In this document: piece after piece, positions 56,914-64,000 of the stretch | Position numbering within the stretch: position 1 is the stretch's first letter | How the letters are laid out: every line of letters begins with the position of its first letter | From: Plenodomus lindquistii | Taxonomy: Eukaryota > Ascomycota > Dothideomycetes > Pleosporales > Leptosphaeriaceae | Assembly (NCBI GenBank): GCA_025504975.1 | Contig: JANUWI010000016.1 | Span: 434,001 to 498,000 of the forward strand | Length of the DNA stretch: 64,000 nt | Direction: 5' to 3' | Program-made: the position numbers and the translations under genes | The notes under the pieces: generated by a model | What the model was told of the DNA's origin: nothing | Databases searched by the model: none | Seen by the model: only the letters and a program-made list of their open reading frames with translations

Positions 56914-57802
56914 GGAAGATGCGTGTGATGGGGGGATATTTATGGGTAAGATCATGTTGGCGATATATGATAACGGCGACACATGAGCATGTAGATGGAT
57001 GGCATCATAATAGAGAAGCGTAGTAACGCAGCACCACGAAGCACGCAACCATCGCAATTTTCAGACCTATATAACACCATGTGATTTACCAAGACCATTA
57101 CACCTACGACGTCAAGTCCTCTCGGGCCCCAAGAACAACCGCCAGCATAGCCACGCGCTGGCGGCGTTTTAAAAAAAAACTCGGATTAGAGCTATATGCT
57201 CTACTCATAATGTTTCAAAACCATCTTGTCATCTGAATACACTTTTCTGCTGTTGACTGTCTTACAGAATGAAAGGACTTTTACCCTGTGTTGTAATACC
57301 GATTTGATAGAAACGAGCTCCATCGAACTACAAAGGGGGTTTGTTTGTTCCTTTTCAATGCCTTTGTACACTCTATACTGTACTCAAAACATGACATACA
57401 CAGACTGCCAACACTTCTGTCAGCCTCTCTCCATGCTTTCTTTCTTCATCACACAGACTGGGACATTGTACAAGTAGCGACATGATGGAATCTTGGGGTA
57501 TTATATACCGGCGCTCAAAACTGGTACAAATGATACCAAAATGAATACAAAGCCAGACCTGACCCTACAGTGTAAACGGGCAACAGGTATCCGTATCCTG
57601 CCTAGACACCAAGTTGCGCCAAATCAGTTTCAAGTACATCGTCATCTTCATCTTCATCCTCGTCCTCGTCCTTTTCCCCATTCCTCGCCCACTTCTCCGT
57701 CGCTACCATTAAACAACATTAGCACATCTCCTTCCTCAACGTCCTCCACTCATCTTTCAATCTCCCTTGGGCAGTCCTCATCCTCTTCGCTCCGCGCGCA
57801 AT
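56914..57802. other. Convergent 3' region between ELG1 and UBP1-like gene
   Basis: 889 bases. Open frames at 57226-57477 and 57493-57873 on the plus strand have no motif, and the latter overlaps the UBP1-like gene. Nothing supported. Confidence 0.5.
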
Positions 57803-60073
57803 CTACGTTGCAGAAACTAGGGGGAGACTCTTGCGCCCTCCCTGGCCGCGGCGTGCACCCGCTGTGCGCATGAGGTGTGGACTGATTTGCGGGATGGGCG
57901 TGAGTTTGGGGGTTGGTGGGGCGGGTGTGTCGGTGTCGGCTTCGGATTCTGATGTCTCGGAAGGTGTGGGTTGTGTGGCCTCGTCTGACAAGGTAGTATG
58001 AGTGCTGGGTAACGATGAGGATGGTGATTTAGTTGCTGGGATGATGGCGTCGCTTGTATTCGGATTAACATCGACGACGGGGGCGGCGATGCTGGAGGGT
58101 GGCGTGGTCGGTTCCGATGCGGGGTGTGCAGTATCCTCCCCTACAGCCAGTGTCGAGGGGATAGCAGGAGCAGGTTGTGCTTCCGGCAATAGTGTTGATT
58201 CTTGATCGAGCAGGTCATCGTCGTCGGGCAGCGGCACGTCCGCGGCGTCATCGACGGTGATGAGCTGAGTAGCAATCGGAGCTTCGAACGGAGGCAAAGG
58301 TGCATCCTCGGGAATAGGGAGCGTCTGCGTGACACCAGACTCCACCTGTGGCGGTGTGGAAACAGGATCGTCGAGGCGCTCGTAGAATAGCATGAAGACA
58401 TTACCTTGGTGCGCTTCCCCCTCTGGGATCGCATACACGCTGTCATCGCTGAATCGCCACCACTGCTCTTCTTGCGTCTCTTGCATCTCGACTGGCTCTT
58501 CTGCAGGCTCTTCTGCACCTTCTGTCGTCTTTCTGATTGGCTTGGGGTGCGGTCGATAGCAAACATAGTGTCCACTGCCATGACTTCCGTAATGCGTCAC
58601 GGCCGCTCGTAAACGATACTGGAATGGTGAAGCCGTCAAAGGCACACTGCCTTGAACTGCCAACATCGATTCTTTAGGGTCTCGTGGCCACTCCTCAAGC
58701 GACATATCTGGGTGTTGAGATCCGCTCGGTGTATTACCCAAGCACCAGTTCCCAAGATCCAGGATCATAGGATACCAAACACCAGCGGTATTCTTGTACG
58801 AGTAACCAGTCATCTCGTTGAAACTGCTCCTATTGACGTGCAACACCAGCGACTTCGGGGCCCGCGCGATTACGATTTGCTTTGACTTTGTGCTCTTCAC
58901 CCAGTTCTTCTTTGGGATGTTGAGCGTCTTGATCAAGGTCTTATCCTCAAAGTCTTCGTCGTCCAGCACCTCTTGGACAGCCTGAAGCTTAGCAGCGAAC
59001 GGCGAGTCTGGCTTGTTGGTAGCAAGCGGAGTCAGAGTGTTCTTCAGCTTAAGAAGTGTGCACTTTGCGCATTCTACGCCTCTAATGTACTCCAAGGCTG
59101 TGTACTCGTCGAGGCAATCTCGGACGTCGTAGTTCGAGTCCTGACCTAGCGATACCGTGATACAGTTGAATGGGATCAGCGAAAGGCCCTCTGAGTAGCC
59201 GCAAGAAGTGCACCCGACGCGCTGTGCATGTAATCCGTCCAGCGGGTTCGGTGTTATTTTGGGCTGTTCCGCCAAGGGTGTGGTAGTGGTTGTTTCACTG
59301 TCAGGCTTTGTGTTCGATTTTGTATCGCCTGCTTTCTCTTGTGAGTCACTGAGGCTCTTCGTTGCTTCTAGCCAGGAGACAGAGGTTCGTCTCTTACTAC
59401 TTGAAGCTTTCTTAACCTCCTCATCCATTGCATCCAGAATCTTGCTGTAGTACTCCTGCGCATCTTGCTGCTGGAATATGCTCATCGACTTGAGCTTTCC
59501 TCGTACCCAGAAGTTCTGGCCCAGGTTCTCGGGATCGTTCAGTTGGTTGAGCATGTCGTAAAGTGCACCGTTCATGGAGTCGTTGGTGAGGGACGAGTGT
59601 TCGGATTTTATTGTTGAAAGGTAATCGCGTAGTGAAGGAAGGGATGCGAGACCCTGTATGACGCTGTTTTGGTAGCAAGAATTGCTGATGTTGCCCAAGC
59701 CTGGCGGGGTCTGGCTGGGGGCTCTCGACAGGGCACCTGCGACCCCTCGTACGCCTTTCTGTAGTAGACTGCCAGGACTCAGGCCGAAGAGACTGCCCAA
59801 CATGCCTCCGCTGCGCTGCATCGTGTCGTCGCTTGCGTCCGAGTCGGATCCGTCTATGGATGCGCCACGCAGGCGAAGTACGTCGGCTGTCATGCGTGCA
59901 AGCCGGTATAGCCAGCGCCCAACGGGATAGCCGAGGAATTCAGAGGTTTTGAAGAGTGTGTATGCTACAACGACCGCGCCAAGTAGGATGGTAGTGAGCG
60001 AATGTGCGCGTGATTCGGTTGAATTCAACCGTTGTTGAAAAGCGTCGAATTCTGGATGTACGGAGTAGCCCAT
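57803..60073 (-). CDS. UBP1: Membrane-anchored ubiquitin-specific protease, UBP1-type
   Basis: 756 residues, no intron. A hydrophobic stretch at about residues 25-45 (LTTILLGAVVVAYTLF) is a likely N-terminal membrane anchor. The USP catalytic domain has the Cys box GLGNISNSCYQNSVIQGLAS with nucleophile C133, FQQQDAQEYYSKILDAMDEE, a Cys pair CTSC and later CAKC that may bind zinc, the His box HYGSHGSGHYVCYRPHP, and WWRFSDDSVYAIPEG with the third catalytic residue. The last 180 residues are Pro/Ser/Thr/Asp-rich and disordered. Yeast Ubp1 (809 residues) and mitochondrial USP30 have the same anchor-plus-USP layout; whether this one sits on ER or mitochondria is not clear from sequence. Divergent from ALB1. 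Confidence 0.87.
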   Translation of the reverse strand: MGYSVHPEFDAFQQRLNSTESRAHSLTTILLGAVVVAYTLFKTSEFLGYPVGRWLYRLARMTADVLRLRGASIDGSDSDASDDTMQRSGGMLGSLFGLSPGSLLQKGVRGVAGALSRAPSQTPPGLGNISNSCYQNSVIQGLASLPSLRDYLSTIKSEHSSLTNDSMNGALYDMLNQLNDPENLGQNFWVRGKLKSMSIFQQQDAQEYYSKILDAMDEEVKKASSSKRRTSVSWLEATKSLSDSQEKAGDTKSNTKPDSETTTTTPLAEQPKITPNPLDGLHAQRVGCTSCGYSEGLSLIPFNCITVSLGQDSNYDVRDCLDEYTALEYIRGVECAKCTLLKLKNTLTPLATNKPDSPFAAKLQAVQEVLDDEDFEDKTLIKTLNIPKKNWVKSTKSKQIVIARAPKSLVLHVNRSSFNEMTGYSYKNTAGVWYPMILDLGNWCLGNTPSGSQHPDMSLEEWPRDPKESMLAVQGSVPLTASPFQYRLRAAVTHYGSHGSGHYVCYRPHPKPIRKTTEGAEEPAEEPVEMQETQEEQWWRFSDDSVYAIPEGEAHQGNVFMLFYERLDDPVSTPPQVESGVTQTLPIPEDAPLPPFEAPIATQLITVDDAADVPLPDDDDLLDQESTLLPEAQPAPAIPSTLAVGEDTAHPASEPTTPPSSIAAPVVDVNPNTSDAIIPATKSPSSSLPSTHTTLSDEATQPTPSETSESEADTDTPAPPTPKLTPIPQISPHLMRTAGARRGQGGRKSLPLVSAT

Positions 60074-60595
60074 AGCTATAACCTTGCAGGCTGTGTCGCA
60101 GACAGGGCTGGCGGGTTGGTGAAGGTGAACAGTGAAGGCTTCCCAGTAACGTCTCGTTCAGTCTTCAGGCCAGCGCATGGACAAGGTCTCACAAAGCAAA
60201 CACGGGAGTGAAGAATGTGCCTGCGACATGGATAGGAAAGCGCAGCAACGGAGAAAAGGACGTGGGCGGGGTGAAGGCGACGTTGGGTGGTGGCGGAGAA
60301 ATGGCGTGTTGAACATCGAAGGCACTGGACGGGCTGGTGAAGAAGGGCCATTAGTTATCGGCGACGCTGCGGGAATCCGCCCAAGTCGGTTAGCGCAATT
60401 ATGTGGGCCCTTGAATTTCACAACATTCTGGTGGGGAACTTTATTGCCCATAAGCACTCGACAATCTAGACACAAAGTGAGAACAACATCCACACTTTGA
60501 CCTTTATACCCCTCTCGAACAGAGAAAAGCCTCAAGACACCTGAAACCACGATACCCGTCCTGACTGGATCCTTCTCCATCACACCTACTTCACA
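60074..60595. promoter_or_regulatory. Shared upstream region of the UBP1-like gene and ALB1
   Basis: 522 bases between divergent start codons. Open frames here overlap on both strands and show no motif. Confidence 0.5.
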
Positions 60596-61219
60596 ATGGC
60601 CAAAACCGCAAAAGTCAAGAAGCGCCGTATGCCATCCCAAACTATGCCAACTCCAGGCAATCCTAACCCCCCTCCAGAAGTAACCGTCCACTCCCGCGCC
60701 GCCCGCCGCGCCGCCTCTCCCTCCCTCAACCTCGACAAATCCGTAAAAGCGCCCGCCCACACGACCCGCGACTCAGCCTCGCCATCACGGCCCTCGAATG
60801 CGAACCCCCACGCCCTCGCCGCCAAAGACGCCGGCATAATCAAGAAGCAAAAAAAGGGCAAACTAACACGTGCCCAACGATTGCGCCAACAACAAGCTCT
60901 GGACCGTGCGGCAGAGAACATGGACAAGCTGGAGGCGAAGCGGAATAAGAGTTTTGTCAAGGCGAAGACGATCACGGAGAGGGCAAAGGGCTGGGAAGAT
61001 GTCAATGGCGATGGGTCAAAGGTGGTTAGGAAGAAGGAGAAGAAGGATGCGGACGCGGGACTAGAGGATGCAGGCGGATGGGTGGTGGACGAGGACATGG
61101 ATGAGGCAGAGGCGAATGTTGTGGTGCAGGATGGAGAAGTCAAGGGTGAAGGAAAGCAGGTTGACGCTGCTGTGGAGAAGAGCACGGTCATGCCGGTTGG
61201 AGAGGACGAGCTGTTGTAG
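60596..61219 (+). CDS. ALB1: Alb1-like ribosome biogenesis protein
   Basis: 207 residues, no intron. Small, highly basic and probably mostly disordered: MAKTAKVKKRRMPSQ at the start, SRAARRAASPSLNLD at about 32-46, and IIKKQKKGKLTRAQRLRQQQ at about 81-100 followed by a helix (ALDRAAENMDKLEAKRNKS); the C-terminus is acidic. This order of basic Ser/Arg segment, KKGKLT.AQR.R helix and acidic tail fits Alb1, the partner of Arx1 on pre-60S particles, which helps their nuclear export and late maturation. Yeast Alb1 is 175 residues. Biased composition makes family assignment less certain than for the enzymes nearby. Confidence 0.8.
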   Translation: MAKTAKVKKRRMPSQTMPTPGNPNPPPEVTVHSRAARRAASPSLNLDKSVKAPAHTTRDSASPSRPSNANPHALAAKDAGIIKKQKKGKLTRAQRLRQQQALDRAAENMDKLEAKRNKSFVKAKTITERAKGWEDVNGDGSKVVRKKEKKDADAGLEDAGGWVVDEDMDEAEANVVVQDGEVKGEGKQVDAAVEKSTVMPVGEDELL

Positions 61220-61987
61220 CGCAACAGAGTGTAGAAGGGAAGTGGAGATGAGTGCTGGCTCATTGCGAGCTGGAAAAAGTCTATGATATGATACCCATGC
61301 ATTACGAATGAATTGCTTCAGAAGCATCGAAGAGCTTGGTAGAGACTAGATGTGTAACGGTAGATATATGGAAGAGTAAGACGAAGGCGATTGAGTTTGG
61401 GCGAAAAAGCGGCAAAAAATAATAATAGTGAATTGGAAGAAGGGGACGTCTGCTCGAATCACTGTAGGGCCCAACTGCTATTGTAAAGCCCTTGCACTAC
61501 AAACCCCCGGTCCCAACAACATCATACCACGCACCAACAGTACGCTCTGAGGACACTGTAGACTACGCAGCTATATCTTAGTACAATTCTGTGTACGCGT
61601 TCAGGCCCGAGGAGCCTATGACATCTCCTCACAGCAGTGCAGCAATGCATTAAGGAGGGATGATTTTATTTCAATCACCACCATATCACATCGAATCCAA
61701 AGTCATGCAGTGAAAACACATATCATACAGACATACATGATCCCCATCTCCCGCCGAACCCTCCCTCCCACCAACCAAGTCGTCACAACGCCGAAGCGCC
61801 ACGCCATACAGAGAAGCGGGGGAATCAAAACAATTCCCCCCCTTCTATCGCTTGCAAAGATCCTCATCATAACATACAGGAAACGGCGGATGAACATGAA
61901 AAAACCCCACAACTGGCGTGCAACAAATACACTCTTGTCCCCCTCCTCTCACAGTTTTGCACATATTGTAAACCCCCCGTACTCTGA
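61220..61987. other. Convergent 3' region between ALB1 and SCC3
   Basis: 768 bases holding both 3' ends. Nothing gene-like is supported. Confidence 0.5.
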
Positions 61988-64000
61988 TTAATCCCCAATT
62001 ACACTCTCATCATCCGGTTCAACGTCTCCATTGAGCCTCGTTTCTTCTTCTCCCGCCTCCTCGACATCACGCATCTCTTCATCCTCAATCTCATCACCCT
62101 CGACTTCTCCATCACCCTCCTCCTCCTCTTCCTCTTCCTCCGCATCGCTAACCTCCACAACCTCCTTGCTCTTCGCCGGCTTAGCAGCAGCTTTAACAGG
62201 CGCCGCCTTCTTCCCCACACTCTTCTTCGCCTTCGCATCATCAAGATGATTGATAACTTCCTTCCACGTATTGGTCAATTTCGCCTTGTTCCGCTCAAGT
62301 CTCTTGCGCACTGCTTCGCCTGCTGATCCAAAAGCACCGACTAGCACCGCGTGTACCATGCGACCGCCAAACGCGCAGAGACTGTTTTCAGTGAGGAGGG
62401 CGCGGACTTGCTTATCGCTTACGCCGTCCTCGGTCGGTTCGTCGTCTTCGCTTTCTGGCTCTTCGTCGTCGGGGTCAATGGGGTCGTCGTTGATGTCTGG
62501 TTCTTCGAGGCGCTTGTGTATGAGTTTTGCGAGGGCGTTTTCTTGTGCATTGAGGATTGCAAGGAGTGTCTTCACGGTGTTGCTGTCAATGTCGCGGCAA
62601 AGGGCTTCCCAGTCGTCTGAGCCGTCCTTTGTGGTGGTGGTAGTGGTGCGTCGACCTTGGGTTTTCTTGGGTGTGCGGATGGCTTTGCTCTTGTTGTTGT
62701 TGTTGTTGTTTTTTACGCGGAGGATGTGGAACATGCTGTAGATGTCTAGGAGTAGGTCGGCGGCTTCGAGACGGACTTCGTCAATGCCTTTGCGGGTTTC
62801 CATAATGGACATTAGGCTGGTTATGCAGGTGTCGCGGCGTTCGACGAGGACGGTCAGTTCGTCGTCGGACATGGATGTGCCTTCTTCGATGTGCGTGGCG
62901 CGTTCCCGCGATTTCCAGAGGAAGTATATTAGCATTAGGGACATGGCGTGGCGTACTAGAATGTCTTCTGCTTGATCGGTCTCGGCATCAAGATCCTCGA
63001 CTGGGTTGCCGCGGTCCAAGATTTGCAGGACAGCTTCGATGGGTGGGGACTCCAAGGTCGCTTTCTTACCCTTGCCTTTTGTCTTCGCTGGTGTTGTGAT
63101 GTGGTCGAGCACTGCTGCGTCCGACGTTTTGGCCAACTGTGCCATTTTCAGTACAACGTTCGATACGCCTACAAGAATGTTTTGGTCGAGGCTGCCTCGC
63201 GTCGCGAAGTCCCGGTCGCGGCGAAGGACATCGAATGTGTTGATTAGATCATCCCAGAGAGCCTGAATCTTGAGACTGACAGTCTCTTTAAGCTCGTCAT
63301 TGTCTTGTGCATATCTGATTGATTCAATGGCCTCGATCAGCACTCGCTCATTGTGATGGGTGAGGAACTGTTTGTTGATATCGTCCAGCAGTGCTGTTAG
63401 CGCTGCATTTTGTCGCAATTCTTGGAAAACTTCGAGATTGAGCTCGCGCTCCAGACGAAGGCACAACGCAGCCGCTTCAGGAAGCGCGCCGAACTTCTTC
63501 AGTAATTGGGGTATGAGTAACGAAAGCCGTCGAGCCATATCTGATTGATCCTCCTTGTCAGCATCGCGGTGTGCCTTGGTCTTTTTTCTGTCTTTCTGTG
63601 CCTCTGCCAGTCGATGAAGGCGCAGATGGACTGAGGCATTGAGCACGTCAAGCAGGACGGTCTCGTGCTTCTCCTCAATTTGGCAGTTTTGACGGAGCAT
63701 AGCCTCCGCATCATCGCTCGACCCGTTCTGTGCAGCCTGCGAATGATCGTACAGTAGGTAGCCTGCGAGGACTTCCCATGATCTTGTCTCTGGTATGGCG
63801 TCATAGAGGGCTTGTGCAGCAAGAGAGCGCCGCGATTCGACGCCTGCGGTGATGAGACCCAGCTCTGCACCACTTGCGGAGATGCGCTGAATCTGAGAAG
63901 GCAACTCAGCTTCGTCTTCATCGTAAGAGAGAAGCTGATCTACGAGGCACTTGAGCTTCAGCCACTCTAGTCGCGGATTGTGGTATTCTTCATCGTCTTC
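61988..64000 (-). CDS. SCC3: Cohesin subunit Scc3/STAG, C-terminal part (cut by window edge)
   Basis: The frame runs from the right edge for 670 residues to a TAA at 61988-61990, so the N-terminus lies beyond the window. It begins EDDEEYHNPRLEWLKLKCLV and is mainly helical HEAT-repeat sequence (AAQALYDAIPETRSWEVLAG, LPEAAALCLRLERELNLEVF, LWDDLINTFDVLRRDRDFAT). Around residue 410 is an Asn/Lys/Thr-rich loop with Asn and Thr runs. The C-terminus is very acidic, after a Lys/Ala-rich patch (KKSVGKKAAPVKAAAKPAK). Size, helical pattern and acidic tail fit Scc3/Psc3/STAG, the cohesin subunit that holds Rad21 and DNA and binds Pds5/Wapl. The conserved STAG core is outside the window, so the name rests on the C-terminal half. 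Confidence 0.72.
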   Translation of the reverse strand, partial: EDDEEYHNPRLEWLKLKCLVDQLLSYDEDEAELPSQIQRISASGAELGLITAGVESRRSLAAQALYDAIPETRSWEVLAGYLLYDHSQAAQNGSSDDAEAMLRQNCQIEEKHETVLLDVLNASVHLRLHRLAEAQKDRKKTKAHRDADKEDQSDMARRLSLLIPQLLKKFGALPEAAALCLRLERELNLEVFQELRQNAALTALLDDINKQFLTHHNERVLIEAIESIRYAQDNDELKETVSLKIQALWDDLINTFDVLRRDRDFATRGSLDQNILVGVSNVVLKMAQLAKTSDAAVLDHITTPAKTKGKGKKATLESPPIEAVLQILDRGNPVEDLDAETDQAEDILVRHAMSLMLIYFLWKSRERATHIEEGTSMSDDELTVLVERRDTCITSLMSIMETRKGIDEVRLEAADLLLDIYSMFHILRVKNNNNNNKSKAIRTPKKTQGRRTTTTTTKDGSDDWEALCRDIDSNTVKTLLAILNAQENALAKLIHKRLEEPDINDDPIDPDDEEPESEDDEPTEDGVSDKQVRALLTENSLCAFGGRMVHAVLVGAFGSAGEAVRKRLERNKAKLTNTWKEVINHLDDAKAKKSVGKKAAPVKAAAKPAKSKEVVEVSDAEEEEEEEEGDGEVEGDEIEDEEMRDVEEAGEEETRLNGDVEPDDESVIGD

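Noticed and set aside
57226..57873. Two plus-strand ORFs downstream of ELG1
   Set aside because: No motif; the second overlaps the antisense of the UBP1-like coding end and both lie in 3' untranslated DNA.

Overview
The window is nuclear DNA of a filamentous ascomycete, most likely a dothideomycete (Pleosporales-type; this placement is inference). Genes are dense, with single or few introns of about 45-75 bp that have GT..AG ends and preserve reading frame. The proteins are fungal (HET domain, Ste50, Spg1/Tem1, Bre4-like exporter, Alb1, Saf1-like F-box/RCC1). Decayed gene copies carry stop codons that each look like a C-to-T change in a CpA context, as repeat-induced point mutation (RIP) makes.

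Layout. 1-5.4 kb is accessory: a 403-bp non-autonomous DNA transposon with 46-bp inverted ends and an 8-bp target duplication, a small Cys/His-rich ORF and a HET-domain gene. 5.4-17.9 kb is core: CDT2, RRP5, eIF2B-delta and an F-box/RCC1 gene, with CDT2/RRP5 and eIF2B-delta/F-box as divergent pairs. 17.9-19.9 kb is gene-free and holds a HET pseudogene full of RIP-like stops. 19.9-25.7 kb is a divergent pair: a Rieske betaine/choline-type monooxygenase and a dimethylglycine oxidase-like flavoprotein. Their shared 2-kb upstream region has five GATA-factor sites within 79 bp, which suggests nitrogen-regulated use of glycine betaine. 26-27.3 kb is glyoxalase II with a possible extra N-terminal exon. 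27.5-28.6 kb is a decayed gene of unknown family.

28.8-42.1 kb is again core: a small conserved-looking unknown protein, STE50, CSL4, SPG1 (with a long N-terminal extension), RRB1, a doubtful low-complexity ORF and an RFTS-like plus zinc-finger protein that may be the Raf2/DIM-7 heterochromatin factor. 42.1-45.7 kb is gene-poor with weak ORFs and a decayed reading frame. 45.7-64 kb is core: BRE4-like exporter, UTP8, ELG1, a membrane-anchored UBP1-type deubiquitinase, ALB1 and the C-terminal part of cohesin SCC3 running off the right edge.

Themes: ribosome production (RRP5, UTP8, RRB1, ALB1, with CSL4 and eIF2B), PCNA/cell-cycle control (CDT2, ELG1, SPG1, SCC3) and one catabolic pair. I saw no tRNA, rRNA or CRISPR array. 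Exon borders were worked out by hand from splice sites and frame continuity; no database search was possible.
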